In this document: piece by piece, positions 26,624 to 35,800 of the stretch
How the letters are laid out: each line of letters starts with the position of its first letter
Numbering within the stretch: the first letter of the stretch is position 1
NCBI RefSeq assembly: GCF_004328625.1
Contig: NZ_CP032229.1
Location: forward strand, 2,294,001-2,358,000
Length of the DNA: 64,000 nucleotides
Direction of reading: 5' to 3'
Origin: Streptomyces seoulensis
Lineage (GTDB): Bacteria; Actinomycetota; Actinomycetes; Streptomycetales; Streptomycetaceae
Notes under the pieces: model-generated
Databases searched by the model: none
Told to the model about the DNA's origin: nothing
What the model saw: the letters and a program-made list of their open reading frames with translations, nothing else
Made by a program: the position numbers and the translations under genes

Positions 26624-27445
26624 TCAGGCGTCCACTTGGACCAGCTTCTTGCCGTCCAGGGTCATGACGTCGAAGTGGTCGATGTCGCCGGGCTGGAGAG
26701 CGGTGCCGCCCCCGATGAACAGCGGGTTGCGGGCCTGCTCGGTCTTGGCGTCCGGGAGGCCGTAGCCGTCCTTGGGCACGCTCCAGGAGCCGAGGGTCTG
26801 CCGCTCGCCGTTCTTGCCGACCGCGATCAGGGAGCACTTCTGGTCGCCCTTGACGCCGCCGAGCCGCAGCACCGCGTCGGTGCCCCACGCCTTGCTCTGC
26901 AGGGCGACGGTCGCGGTGACGCCGGTGCCGGCGTCCGTGCCGGTGACCTTGGTGGGCAGCTGGTCGAAGTGGTCCTTGGCGGAGGCGGCCAGCGGGGTCG
27001 CCGTCTGACTCGTGCCACCGCCGCTCACCGACATCACGGCCACCGGGCCGCCGATGATCAGCGCGGCCGCGGCGGCGACCAGGTAGAAGCCGCGGCGCCG
27101 CTTGCTCGCGCGCCGTTCCGCGACCTCGTCGACCAGCTTCTCGACCAGTCTCGGGGTGGGCCGGGCGGACAGCGACTCCCCGATGACCGGGGTGCTGCCG
27201 GTGCCCGGCAGGTCGGCGAGGGCGGCCAGCATGGGCTCCATCCCCGCGAGTTCGTCCAGCTGCTGGGCGCACCACTCGCAGCCCGCGAGGTGCGTCTCGA
27301 ACGCGGTCGCCTCGGTGTCGTCGAGAATCCCCAGCGCGTAGGCGCCGACGGTCTCGTGCTCGTTCGGCACCGGAGATCCCTGCATGGGGCCAGACATACC
27401 CGTACTCCCCGCGCCGAATCCTCGCATTCCCCCGTACACACCCAT
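26624..27445 (-). CDS. rsuA: Zinc-binding anti-sigma factor of the SigU pair
   Basis: 273 residues. The N-terminal cytoplasmic anti-sigma domain has the ZAS signature: HETVGAYALGILDD followed by HLAGCEWCAQQL, so His and the CxxC pair are present. A single membrane segment (GFYLVAAAAALIIGGPVAVM, about 119-138) separates it from an extracytoplasmic domain of about 130 residues resembling the RskA C-terminal domain. It should hold SigU at the membrane until an envelope signal causes its release or proteolysis. Start and sigU stop overlap as TGATG, so the two are made in a coupled ratio. Confidence 0.9.
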   Translation of the reverse strand: MGVYGGMRGFGAGSTGMSGPMQGSPVPNEHETVGAYALGILDDTEATAFETHLAGCEWCAQQLDELAGMEPMLAALADLPGTGSTPVIGESLSARPTPRLVEKLVDEVAERRASKRRRGFYLVAAAAALIIGGPVAVMSVSGGGTSQTATPLAASAKDHFDQLPTKVTGTDAGTGVTATVALQSKAWGTDAVLRLGGVKGDQKCSLIAVGKNGERQTLGSWSVPKDGYGLPDAKTEQARNPLFIGGGTALQPGDIDHFDVMTLDGKKLVQVDA

Positions 27446-28032
27446 CACGCCGTCACCCCCCGCTCCTCCAGCGCCAGCTTCATCGATCGCAGGGCGTAGA
27501 AGACCCGTGAGCGGACGGTGCCGCTGGGTATCCCGAGGGTCTGGGCCGCCTCGTTGACGGTACGCCCCTTGAAGTAGGTCTCGACGAGCACCTCCCGGTG
27601 GGCCGGGGTCAGGTCGTCGAGCGCGTCCGTCAGCGTCATCAGCCACAGCGCCTTGTCGATCTCGTCCTCCGCGGGGATGACCTCCAGCGGCGACGGATCG
27701 ACCTCCTGCGGCCGGGCCTGCCGGCTGCGGTGGCCGTCGATGACGATGCGCCGGGCGACCGTCACCAGCCAGGGGCGTACCGAACCGGTCGCCCGATTGA
27801 GCTGACCGGCGTTCTTCCAGGCACGGATGAGCGTTTCCTGTACGACGTCCTCGGCGCGCTGCCGGTCACCGGCGACCAGCCGGAGGACATAGGCGAGCAG
27901 CGGTCCGGCGTGCTCCCGGTACAGGGCACGCATCAACTCCTCGTCGGGTTCCGACGACTGCGAGGGCTGCGAGGACATGCGATGTCGGGCCCTCGATCCA
28001 CGTTCATTGGCCACGGCCGCATCCTTGCGCAC
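27445..28032 (-). CDS. sigU: ECF RNA polymerase sigma factor SigU
   Basis: About 195 residues with sigma region 2 (LMRALYREHAGPLLAYVLRL and DVVQETLIRAWKNA) and region 4 (LTPAHREVLVETYFKGRTVN, then LGIPSGTVRSRVFYALRSMK). The GTG at 28032 is chosen because GGAGGTGG (28034-28041) is just upstream; an internal ATG at 27978 is the alternative. In S. coelicolor, SigU controls differentiation and secreted proteins, and loss of RsuA blocks development; that is recalled literature. Upstream sequence contains a half-site-like GGGGCTTGC but no full rifamycin-associated element. Confidence 0.92.
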   Translation of the reverse strand: MRKDAAVANERGSRARHRMSSQPSQSSEPDEELMRALYREHAGPLLAYVLRLVAGDRQRAEDVVQETLIRAWKNAGQLNRATGSVRPWLVTVARRIVIDGHRSRQARPQEVDPSPLEVIPAEDEIDKALWLMTLTDALDDLTPAHREVLVETYFKGRTVNEAAQTLGIPSGTVRSRVFYALRSMKLALEERGVTA

Positions 28033-28308
28033 GCCCACCTCCGGTGTCCGGGGCTTGCCCCCGTCGGTCGCTCGCCCCTTCGTACGGGGCGGGAGGCGTG
28101 GTTGTTCAAGGTGAGGTGGTGTTTTTCTCAAGGCCGGTGTGACGAGCGGGACATGCGCGCACATTCTCACCGCGCGATCTTTACATTTCCGACACGGCGC
28201 CAAGTGGGCGCGGACTGCCCTGACTCATGGTCAGGCAAACCCCGTGTTGCCCAAATCACACGGCTCAAGTGGATGTGTCTTTCCGGCACTTGGGCCGTAC
28301 CGGGACGT

Positions 28309-28872
28309 TCAGGGCCGGGCGAGCGCGATCCGCCTGCGATGCCGGGCGACCCGCTCACGATTCCCGCACACCTCGCTGGAGCACCACCGCCTGCGCCGCC
28401 CGCGCGAGGTGTCGAGATACAGCAACGGGCACCCCTCCCCCGCGCATTCACGCACGGCCGCCCGCGCGAGGGGATCGGTGAGGAGGTCGACGGCGTCACG
28501 GGCGAGCAGGGAGAGGAGCGCGGCGGCCGTGGGCACCTCGGCCAACTCCCGGACCAGCGGCCCGCTCTGCTGGGCGACGGCCCGGACGGCCGGGGGCGCG
28601 GCGGCGCGGGCGGTTCGGTTGAGCCGGTCAAGGGAGTCGGCGGGGGCTCGGGAGGCCCGTAGCAACCGCTCGGTGTGCAGGCGCAGTTCGAGGAAGCGGG
28701 TGACCCACACCCCGTCCGCCTGCCCCAGCGGGGTCCCGGCCGGCACCAGTCCGGCCGCGACCACCCAGGCGGCCAACTCCCCCGCTGTGCCGATCCGTTC
28801 CTCCGGGTGCGCGGTGGCCAGCAGGTCCAGGCAACTTCGCCCGGCGTCGAATCGGGGCGTACCGAGGGCCAT
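28309..28872 (-). CDS. CGNR zinc-finger / ABATE-domain regulator
   Basis: About 187 residues. The N-terminal ABATE-type domain begins RFDAGRSCLDLLATAHPEER; the C-terminal CGNR zinc finger shows CAGEGCPLLYLDTSRGRRRR then WCSSEVCGNRERVARHRRR, with Cys pairs and the CGNR motif intact. These are putative stress-linked DNA-binding regulators common in actinobacteria. ATG at 28872 is preferred; GTG at 28884 is possible. No clear target nearby. Confidence 0.88.
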   Translation of the reverse strand: MALGTPRFDAGRSCLDLLATAHPEERIGTAGELAAWVVAAGLVPAGTPLGQADGVWVTRFLELRLHTERLLRASRAPADSLDRLNRTARAAAPPAVRAVAQQSGPLVRELAEVPTAAALLSLLARDAVDLLTDPLARAAVRECAGEGCPLLYLDTSRGRRRRWCSSEVCGNRERVARHRRRIALARP

Positions 28873-28971
28873 GCGCTGCGTCACCGCCTGGGCAGGAGGG
28901 CGTCTTCTCGCTCCCCTCCACAGTGCGCCTCCGTCCCGGCGGCCGGAACCCCCCGTGCCCCGGCGGCCCGG

Positions 28972-30156
28972 TCAGGCCGCGCGGTGGCGGCTGGCCGGGC
29001 GGGGGCGGCCGTCCGGCCACAGCCGGGGGCTCCGTTTCGCCGCCAGGTCCTCCGCCCAGCCGAAGGTGACGACGCAGGCGCAGACCAGGACCCAGGTGAG
29101 GGCGAGGACGGGCCAGGAACTCTCCAGGAGCCAGGGGCACTTCTCGTCCAGGACGTCGTAGCGCCAGAGCTGGTCCCAGAGGGTGGAGGCGATCAGGATG
29201 CAGAGGTTGTGCCAGAGATAGACGGTCACCGCGCGGGAGTTGAGCAGGGTGACCAGGCGGTCGAAGGGGCGCAGCAGGCGGGGCCACTCGGTCCACGTCG
29301 GGCTGATGTGCAGCAGGAGCAGCACGGTGGCCATGGACCAGAGGGACTGGGCGAACGGGATGTCGTCCAGGTCGTGCCCCTGCCGGAAGCCGTGCGTGAG
29401 CGCGTACCAGAGGCCGAGCCCGGCGACGACCGGGGCGACGGACGGCACCACGTAGCGCGGGACGCGCTTCAGCACCCCCTGCTGATGGGCCATGCCGAGA
29501 ATCCAGCAGGCACCGAAGGTGCTGAAGTCGGTCAGCGCCGACGGGACGCGCTCACCGGGGAGCTGGAGGTGGCCGAACTCGAAGGCGGCGGCCAGCGCGA
29601 CCGGCGCCAGCACGGTGGTCCACGGGATCGCCTTCAGCGCCCTCAGCAGGAGCGGGGAGAGCAGCACGAACCACAGGTATGCGCGGAGATACCAGAGCGG
29701 TCCGGCCAGTTCGGCCGCCCAGTCCGGGCCGAGCACCCCGTGGACGCCGGGCAGCGTGCCCGCGTACGGCGGGTCGCTCAGCGGCAGCACCCAGAAGCCG
29801 AGGTGGACGAACCACCAGCCGGGGTGCCCCTCGGCGTCCGGACGCCAGCCCTGGAGCACCATGCCGGACACCCCGAGGGCCCCCAACAGCCAGAGCGGGG
29901 GCAGCAGCCGTCGCAGCCGGCCCCGGACGACCTCCACCGGGGGGCGTTTCAGGGAGCGGACCATCAGGTTGCCGGCCAGGGCGAACATCACGCCCATGGA
30001 CGGGAAGACCACGGGCAGCCAGGCCCATCCCATGAGGTGGTAGAAGACGACCCGGAAGAGGGCGAGCGCGCGGAGCAGGTCGAAGTAGCGGTCCCGGGCG
30101 GGGGCGCGCCGCCGTACCGGCTCGGGCGCCACCTCGGGAGTGAGGGCCGTGGTCAT
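28972..30156 (-). CDS. Membrane acyltransferase 3 family protein in the mat operon
   Basis: 394 residues, largely hydrophobic with about ten membrane segments. The N-terminal RDRYFDLLRALALFRVVFYH carries the conserved Arg and the catalytic-type His of the OafA/YrhL acyltransferase 3 family, which transfer acetyl or other acyl groups to extracytoplasmic glycans. GAAGGAGC precedes the ATG. Its start overlaps the matB stop by 4 bases (ATGA), so it is made together with MatB and most likely modifies the same surface polysaccharide. Acyl group and acceptor are unknown. Confidence 0.85.
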   Translation of the reverse strand: MTTALTPEVAPEPVRRRAPARDRYFDLLRALALFRVVFYHLMGWAWLPVVFPSMGVMFALAGNLMVRSLKRPPVEVVRGRLRRLLPPLWLLGALGVSGMVLQGWRPDAEGHPGWWFVHLGFWVLPLSDPPYAGTLPGVHGVLGPDWAAELAGPLWYLRAYLWFVLLSPLLLRALKAIPWTTVLAPVALAAAFEFGHLQLPGERVPSALTDFSTFGACWILGMAHQQGVLKRVPRYVVPSVAPVVAGLGLWYALTHGFRQGHDLDDIPFAQSLWSMATVLLLLHISPTWTEWPRLLRPFDRLVTLLNSRAVTVYLWHNLCILIASTLWDQLWRYDVLDEKCPWLLESSWPVLALTWVLVCACVVTFGWAEDLAAKRSPRLWPDGRPRPASRHRAA

Positions 30157-32300
30157 CGCAGTGCTCCTTCGGCCGGGACCGGGGCCGACACCCCGCCCTT
30201 GCGGCGCAGCTTCTGCCAGCGCAGCCGGCCGCCGGTGAGTGCCGTGATCCAGGACTGGAGCAGCACGACGTACATGAGCTGGCGGTACAGGAGTTGCTGG
30301 AGCGGCAGGGAGATCAGCGGGGCGAGCCGCTCCCGGTCCAGCGCGAAGGCGTAGGCCGCGCAGACGGCCTGCACGGCCAGGACGGCGAACCAGGACGCGA
30401 TGGTCTTGCCGGTGGGGCCGAAGACCAGGCCGTAGACGAGGAAGAGGTCGATCAGCGGGGCCAGCAGCGGGGCGAGCACCATGAACAGGGAGACCAGCGG
30501 CAGCCCGATGCGGCCGAACCGCCCGGAGGGCCCGCGTTCCAGCATGGCCCGGCGGTGCTTCCAGATGGCCTGCATGGTGCCGTAGGACCAGCGGTAGCGC
30601 TGGGACCAGAGCTGCCGTACGGACTCCGGGGCCTCGGTCCAGGCGCGGGCCTTCTCGGCGTAGACCACCCGCCAGCCGTCGCGGTGCAGGGCCATGGTGA
30701 TGTCGGTGTCCTCGGCGAGGGTGTCGTCGCTCATCCCGCCGACCCGCTCCAGCGCGGTACGGCGGAACGCGCCGACGGCGCCGGGGATGGTGGGCATGCA
30801 GCGCAGCACGTCGTACATCCGGCGGTCCAGGTTGAAGCCCATCACGTACTCGATGTGCTGCCAGGCGCCGATGAGGGTGTCCTTGTTGCCGACCTTGGCG
30901 TTGCCCGCGACGGCGCCGACGCGCGGGTCGGCGAAGGGCTGCACCAGCTCGCGGACGGTGGACGGCTCGAAGACGGTGTCGCCGTCCATCATCACGATCA
31001 GGTCGTGACTGGCGTTCGCCAGGCCCCGGTTGAGGGCGGCGGGCTTGCCCGCGTTGTGCTGCCGGACCACCCGGACGCCGGGCAGCGCGAGCCCCTCCAC
31101 GATGCGGGCGGTGCCGTCGCAGGAGCCGTCGTCGACGACGATCACCTCCACCGGGTGCTCCCCGCCGACCAGTGAACGCACCGTGTTCTCGATGCACTTG
31201 GCCTCGTTGTACGCGGGCACCAGCACGGTCGCCGGTTCGGTGACCGGCTCCGGGCCCCAGCGGAAGTCCCGGCGGCGGGTGCGGCGGGCGTGCGCGGCGG
31301 ACAGCAGCAGCATCAGCCCGAACCGGCCGAAGACCAGCACCCCGATGACGGCGAGGCCCACGACGAGCCCTGTGGTGATGCCGTCGGCCGCCCCGACCAG
31401 CGCGATCCACGCCTTGCCGGTCCACAGCCCGGCCCCGGTGACCGGGGTGTCGGCGCTCGGCGCGTCGAGCGCCTGGGTGAGGGTCTGGAAGCGGTAGCCC
31501 TCGGCCTGGAGCCGGGGCAGCAGGGTGTCGATCGCCTGGACGGTCTGGCTCCGGTCGCCTCCGGAGTCGTGCATCAGGACGACCGCGCCCCTGCCCTTCT
31601 CCGGTGTCGCCCGGCGGATGATCTCCTCCACCCCCGGGCGGCGCCAGTCCTCGCTGTCCCGGTCGTTGAGCACGATCAGATAGCCCCGCCCGCCGACGTA
31701 CCTGGCCACCGGCCAGGACCGGTCGTCCATCGCGGAGGCGAAGGAGGAGTACGGGGGCCGGAACAGCGAGCTGCGGATGCCGGCCGCGCCCGCGAGGGCC
31801 AGCTGCCCCTGGGACAGCTCCCAGTCGACCCGGCGCTGGGACTGGTAGGAGAGGTCGGGGTGGTTGAAGGTGTGCAGGCCGACCTCGTGCCCCTCGGCCA
31901 CCATGCGCCGGACCAGCTCGGGATAGCGGGAGGTCATGGTGCCGGTCACGAAGAAGGTGGCCCGCGCGTGGTTCCGCTTGAGCGCGTCCAGGACCTGGGG
32001 TGTCCAGGTCGGGTCGGGACCGTCGTCGAAGGTGAGCACGACGCGGTGCTTCGGCACCCGGAGGCTGTCGGTGCGGCCGCCCCGGGTGTCGATGACGGGA
32101 CCGCCGCCGGTGACCTTCGCGGGTACGTGTCCGCCGGGCGCCTCGGGCCGCACACGGTGGTCGGCGAGGATCTCGTTGTGGACGTAGCCGCGCAGCATGA
32201 GCATGGCCAGCGTGGCGAGCAGGAACAGGAAGGCCAGCACCGGGCGCAGCGGGAGCCGGCGGCGCCGGGGCAGCGCCCGGCGGGCGGTTCGCGGAGTCAT
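30153..32300 (-). CDS. matB: Bifunctional polysaccharide deacetylase / GT2 polysaccharide synthase
   Basis: 715 residues. A signal-anchor segment (about 20-38) leads to an extracytoplasmic NodB deacetylase domain: TFDDGPDP (Asp92-Asp93), metal-binding His143 and His147 in GLHTFNHPDL, and LFRPPYSS. A membrane segment (about 300-325) then leads to a cytoplasmic GT2 synthase with VIVVDDGSCDG, MMDGDTVFEP, the EDTDITMAL motif and the QRYRW motif of processive synthases, followed by C-terminal membrane helices. This fuses the PgaC-like and PgaB-like activities needed for poly-beta-1,6-GlcNAc. The arrangement matches MatB of Streptomyces, required for mycelial aggregation. Confidence 0.92.
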   Translation of the reverse strand: MTPRTARRALPRRRRLPLRPVLAFLFLLATLAMLMLRGYVHNEILADHRVRPEAPGGHVPAKVTGGGPVIDTRGGRTDSLRVPKHRVVLTFDDGPDPTWTPQVLDALKRNHARATFFVTGTMTSRYPELVRRMVAEGHEVGLHTFNHPDLSYQSQRRVDWELSQGQLALAGAAGIRSSLFRPPYSSFASAMDDRSWPVARYVGGRGYLIVLNDRDSEDWRRPGVEEIIRRATPEKGRGAVVLMHDSGGDRSQTVQAIDTLLPRLQAEGYRFQTLTQALDAPSADTPVTGAGLWTGKAWIALVGAADGITTGLVVGLAVIGVLVFGRFGLMLLLSAAHARRTRRRDFRWGPEPVTEPATVLVPAYNEAKCIENTVRSLVGGEHPVEVIVVDDGSCDGTARIVEGLALPGVRVVRQHNAGKPAALNRGLANASHDLIVMMDGDTVFEPSTVRELVQPFADPRVGAVAGNAKVGNKDTLIGAWQHIEYVMGFNLDRRMYDVLRCMPTIPGAVGAFRRTALERVGGMSDDTLAEDTDITMALHRDGWRVVYAEKARAWTEAPESVRQLWSQRYRWSYGTMQAIWKHRRAMLERGPSGRFGRIGLPLVSLFMVLAPLLAPLIDLFLVYGLVFGPTGKTIASWFAVLAVQAVCAAYAFALDRERLAPLISLPLQQLLYRQLMYVVLLQSWITALTGGRLRWQKLRRKGGVSAPVPAEGALR

Positions 32301-32321
32301 CGGAGGTTCGTTCTTCCGGTG

Positions 32322-33329
32322 TCAGGACGCGGCGGGCCGGCCGGCCGAGCCCTGGGGCTGCTGGGCACCGCCGCCCACCGGGGACTCGGTGGCGGCCGGG
32401 CTGGGCGCGGTGGTGCCCGGCTCCGGGGACGCCTCGGTGGACGCGGTCGCGGTGGGCGTCGGCCTCGGGCTGCCCTCGCCGGGCGCGGGCGGCGCCGACC
32501 GCCGGGGCGTCGGGCTCGCGGCGGCGGGCGGCCGGGCCGCCGTGGTGCCGGTGGCGGCCGGGCTGTGCCCTCCCGTGACGGGTACGGCGGCGACGGTGGC
32601 CGGCGCGCTGCCCGGCGCCGCCGGCTGCGTGGCGCCGCCGGTACCGGTGCGGGCGTTTCCTCCGGGCGCGGCCGGGGCCGAGGCGCTGGGGGCCGGCGAG
32701 GAGTCGACCCGGCTGGCGGGCTTGTCCCCCTTCTGCGGCACCGGCAGCCAGGGCGCGTCGGAGCTGCCGGAGAGCAGGGTGACGCCGATGACGACCGCGT
32801 ATCCCGCGCAGAGCCCGGCGACCAGCAGGCCGAGGCGGCGGAAGGTACGGCTGCGGCGGCCGGACTCGTCCACGAAGACCGGGCGGTCCGAGGCGTCGGC
32901 CGGATCAGGACCCTCGGCCCGGACGGAGTCGAGCTGGACGGTCACCTCGTGCGGGTCGTGCGCCCCTGGTGCGGGCCGGGTGGGCAGCAGCGCCGTCCGC
33001 TCGGTGCCCGAGGGGCGGAACTCGGCCGCCGCGCGCGGGGTCACGGTGCGCGGGAGCAGGGCTGTCGCCTCGGCCCCGGCGAGGGCGGCCGGACCGCCCC
33101 GGAGTATCTCCGTCGCCGCGAACATCCCCGCGTCGGACGGACGTACGACGCGGGGGAACGCGGCGCGTCCACCGCCCGGCCGGTTCCCGCGCGATGGCGC
33201 CGAGTCGGCCTCCGCGAAGGTTCCGGTTTCCGGAAAAGCCTGCGTCGAACCCCCTGCCACCTGCATGTCTCGTGCCGCCGAGGCCACATCGGGCCATTCC
33301 GGTCGGCGCTCTTCCCGCCACTGTTCCAT
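32322..33329 (-). CDS. matA: Single-pass membrane protein with Pro/Ala/Thr-rich outer tail (MatA-like)
   Basis: 335 residues. The cytoplasmic N-terminal half is Pro/Ala-rich and polar; one membrane helix (RLGLLVAGLCAGYAVVIGVT, about 166-185) is preceded by basic residues. The outer ~140 residues are a low-complexity Pro/Ala/Thr/Ser/Gly stalk, likely crossing the wall. No enzyme motif is visible. It lies 21 bases upstream of matB on the same strand, the position of matA in S. coelicolor as I recall. A helper or assembly role for the MatB glycan is inferred. ATG at 33329 follows GGGGGGA. Confidence 0.7.
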   Translation of the reverse strand: MEQWREERRPEWPDVASAARDMQVAGGSTQAFPETGTFAEADSAPSRGNRPGGGRAAFPRVVRPSDAGMFAATEILRGGPAALAGAEATALLPRTVTPRAAAEFRPSGTERTALLPTRPAPGAHDPHEVTVQLDSVRAEGPDPADASDRPVFVDESGRRSRTFRRLGLLVAGLCAGYAVVIGVTLLSGSSDAPWLPVPQKGDKPASRVDSSPAPSASAPAAPGGNARTGTGGATQPAAPGSAPATVAAVPVTGGHSPAATGTTAARPPAAASPTPRRSAPPAPGEGSPRPTPTATASTEASPEPGTTAPSPAATESPVGGGAQQPQGSAGRPAAS

Positions 33330-33486
33330 GTATGCGCATCCCCCCACGGGACTGTTCCGGGGTGCGCCGGCGACACCGAGCACGCGCCGGCCGGACCAGG
33401 CCCCCACCCGGTCCGAGCGCCCCCCTCTACCCCAGTGCTCGGGTCCCCGAATGTAGCGCAAGGTGAGTTCGCGTGTGCTCGGAGTG

Positions 33487-34452
33487 TCAGAAAGGGCGGC
33501 TCATCACCTCCAGATCCATGGCCGGAATCCATCGGTCACCGGGCGGCGAAAGCCACCTTTCGGCGCGCGCCAGCTCGGCCGCCGCCGCCTTCAGCGCGTC
33601 CAGCGCGGGATGGACCAGCCCCTTCCGCCACACCAGCGAGACGGGCGAAAGCGGAACCGGATCGACCAGCGGTCGCAGCGCCGCGCCCGGCATGGCCGGA
33701 AAATCCACCACCGCGAGCACCGGCATCCGGCTCGCCGCCATCACACGGGCGAACTCCTCGGCGCCGAGAACCACCGGATGGGGTGGCGCGAGCCGGATGC
33801 CGCGTCCCTCGAAGAGCTGACGCGCCAGCTCGGTCCACTCCCGGGTGCCGGGGTTGCCCGCGCCGGCGTACACCGTCTCCCCGGCGAGCGCCCCGAGCGG
33901 CACCTCGGGCAGTGCGGCCAGCGGATGGTCCTCGGGCAGCAGCACCGCCATCTGCTCGTGGCGCACGGGTTGTTGGGCGAGGCCGGAGCGCAGCGCCGGG
34001 TCCAGACCGGCGTAGCGGCCGAAGGAGACGTCCAGCCGCCCGGCGAGCAGGGCGGCCGCCGCTCCGGTCAGCCCGTGCTCGTAGCGGGCCAACAGCTCGT
34101 GTGCGGGCGCCAGTTCGCGAGCCCGGAGCAGCACCCGGTGGGCGGTGAGGGGGCCTTCGGAGTTGACGTCGACCAGCAGCGGGCGGGCGCTGCCAAAGGC
34201 GGCGAGGAGGTCGTCCTGGGCGGCGAGCACCCGCCGGGCGTGCGGCAGCAGACGCTCGCCGTCCGGGGTGAGCGTCACCTGCCGGGTGGTACGGACGAAC
34301 AGCTCGGCGCCCAGCTCCCGTTCGAGCCGCCGTACGTCCCGGCTGAGCGCCTGCTGGGCGACGTAGAGCCGGGCGGCGGCGCGGGTGAAGTGCAGTTCCT
34401 CGGCGACGGCCACGAAGGCGCGCAGCAGCCGGGGGTCGATCGCGGGAGGCAT
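33487..34452 (-). CDS. LysR family transcriptional regulator
   Basis: 321 residues with an N-terminal winged helix-turn-helix (LLRAFVAVAEELHFTRAAAR, LYVAQQALSRDVRRLERELG) and a C-terminal periplasmic-binding-like effector domain. It starts at ATG 34452. It is divergent from an MFS exporter 85 bases away, the classic LysR arrangement, so it probably controls that transporter in response to the exported compound. Confidence 0.9.
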   Translation of the reverse strand: MPPAIDPRLLRAFVAVAEELHFTRAAARLYVAQQALSRDVRRLERELGAELFVRTTRQVTLTPDGERLLPHARRVLAAQDDLLAAFGSARPLLVDVNSEGPLTAHRVLLRARELAPAHELLARYEHGLTGAAAALLAGRLDVSFGRYAGLDPALRSGLAQQPVRHEQMAVLLPEDHPLAALPEVPLGALAGETVYAGAGNPGTREWTELARQLFEGRGIRLAPPHPVVLGAEEFARVMAASRMPVLAVVDFPAMPGAALRPLVDPVPLSPVSLVWRKGLVHPALDALKAAAAELARAERWLSPPGDRWIPAMDLEVMSRPF

Positions 34453-34537
34453 GGCCGCGAACTTACAACGCGGGCGCGTGAATCGGCGCGGAACAGGTGT
34501 TGGACCGGCGTCCGCCGACCGGGAGAGCGTGAGCGGC

Positions 34538-35722
34538 ATGTCCACACCGACCGCAGTCGCCTACCGCCGGCTCTTCGCCCGCCCCGGCGCCCTCGCCTTC
34601 ACCGCCGGCAACCTGCTCGCCCGCCTCCCCGTCGGGATGGCCGGGGTCAGCGCGGTGGTGATGATCGCCGGTGCGCGCGGCTCGTACACCCTGGCCGGTG
34701 CGGTGAGCGCGACCGGGCTGGTGGCGAGCGGGCTCGCGGGCCCCTGGCTGGCCCGCCTGGTCGACCGGTACGGGCAGGCGAAGGTGGCCCGGCCCGCGAC
34801 CCTGGTGGCGGTGCTCGGCGCCCTCGCCCTGCTGCTGTGCGTGCGGTACGACGCCCCCGACTGGACGCTGTTCGCCGCGTACGCCTCCTGGGCGGCCACG
34901 CCCAACGTCGGCGGGCTGTCCCGCGCCCGCTGGGCCCACCTGCTGCGGGACGACCCCGAAGCCCGGCACACCGCGAACTCCTTCGAGCAGGCCGCCGACG
35001 AGCTGTGCTTCATGCTGGGCCCGGCCCTGGCGTCCTTCCTGACCGGCACCCTCTTCCCCGAGGCGGGCACCCTCGCCGGGGCGGCGCTGCTGGCGGCCGG
35101 GATGCTGGTCTTCACCGCCCAGAGCGGCACCGAGCCCCCGCCGAGCCCCCGCACCCGGGCGCCCTCCCCGCTGCGTGCCCCCGGTATCCGGCCCCTGCTG
35201 GCCTGCTTCACGGCGACCGGGGCGGTGTTCGGGGCGATGGAGGTCGTCACGGTGGCGTACGCCGACGCCCAGGGGCAGCGTGCGCTCGCCGGGGTCGTCC
35301 TCGCGCTCCAGGCGGCGGGGTCCTGCGCGGCGGGCCTGCTGTACGGGGCGCTCCCGCCGGGACCGGCCGCCCGGCGGCTCCGGAGGTGCCTGCCCGCGAT
35401 GGCCGCGCTGATGACACTGCCGTGGCTCGCGGCCACCACCGGCTCGCTGTGGGTGCTGGCGGGGGCCCTGCTGGTGGCGGGCACGGCGACCGCGCCGACC
35501 ATGGTGACCGCGATGACGCTGGTCCAGGAGCGCAGCCCGGAGGGTCGCCTCAACGAGGGCATGAGCCTGGTGGTGACCGCGCTGCTCACCGGCATCGCCT
35601 GCGGCTCGGCCGCCGGCGGCTGGGCGGCGGAGCACCTGGGCGCGGGTACGGCGTACGCGATACCGGCGCTGGCGGCCGCCACGGCCTGCCTGCTGGGCCG
35701 GGCGCTGCGGGGCGCCCGGTGA
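34538..35722 (+). CDS. MFS transporter divergent from LysR regulator
   Basis: 394 residues with about 12 membrane helices. The loop 2-3 signature is weakly preserved (GPWLARLVDRYGQAKVARPA). The first half also contains WAATPNVGGLSRARWAHLL, found in Streptomyces MFS proteins of unknown substrate. ATG 34538 is preferred to GTG 34529 because GGGAG at 34521 is too close to the latter. Efflux is likely; substrate unknown. Confidence 0.82.
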   Translation: MSTPTAVAYRRLFARPGALAFTAGNLLARLPVGMAGVSAVVMIAGARGSYTLAGAVSATGLVASGLAGPWLARLVDRYGQAKVARPATLVAVLGALALLLCVRYDAPDWTLFAAYASWAATPNVGGLSRARWAHLLRDDPEARHTANSFEQAADELCFMLGPALASFLTGTLFPEAGTLAGAALLAAGMLVFTAQSGTEPPPSPRTRAPSPLRAPGIRPLLACFTATGAVFGAMEVVTVAYADAQGQRALAGVVLALQAAGSCAAGLLYGALPPGPAARRLRRCLPAMAALMTLPWLAATTGSLWVLAGALLVAGTATAPTMVTAMTLVQERSPEGRLNEGMSLVVTALLTGIACGSAAGGWAAEHLGAGTAYAIPALAAATACLLGRALRGAR

Positions 35723-35729
35723 AAAGACG

Positions 35730-35761
35730 AAGGCCCCGCCGCTGAGAGCGACGGGGCCTTT
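35730..35761. terminator. Terminator between MFS gene and tmRNA
   Basis: AAGGCCCCGCCGCT pairs with GCGACGGGGCCTT with one mismatch, ending in a short T run. A second small dyad (AGGCC-CGAG-GGCCT, 35779-35792) lies just beyond the tmRNA 3' end and may contribute on the other strand. Confidence 0.8.
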
Positions 35762-35800
35762 GCCCACATGGGTTCCGAAGGCCCGAGGGCCTCCCGATCG

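Noticed and set aside
28050..28058. GGGGCTTGC, half of a rifamycin-associated element, before sigU
   Set aside because: The inverted second half is absent and it is not upstream of helD.
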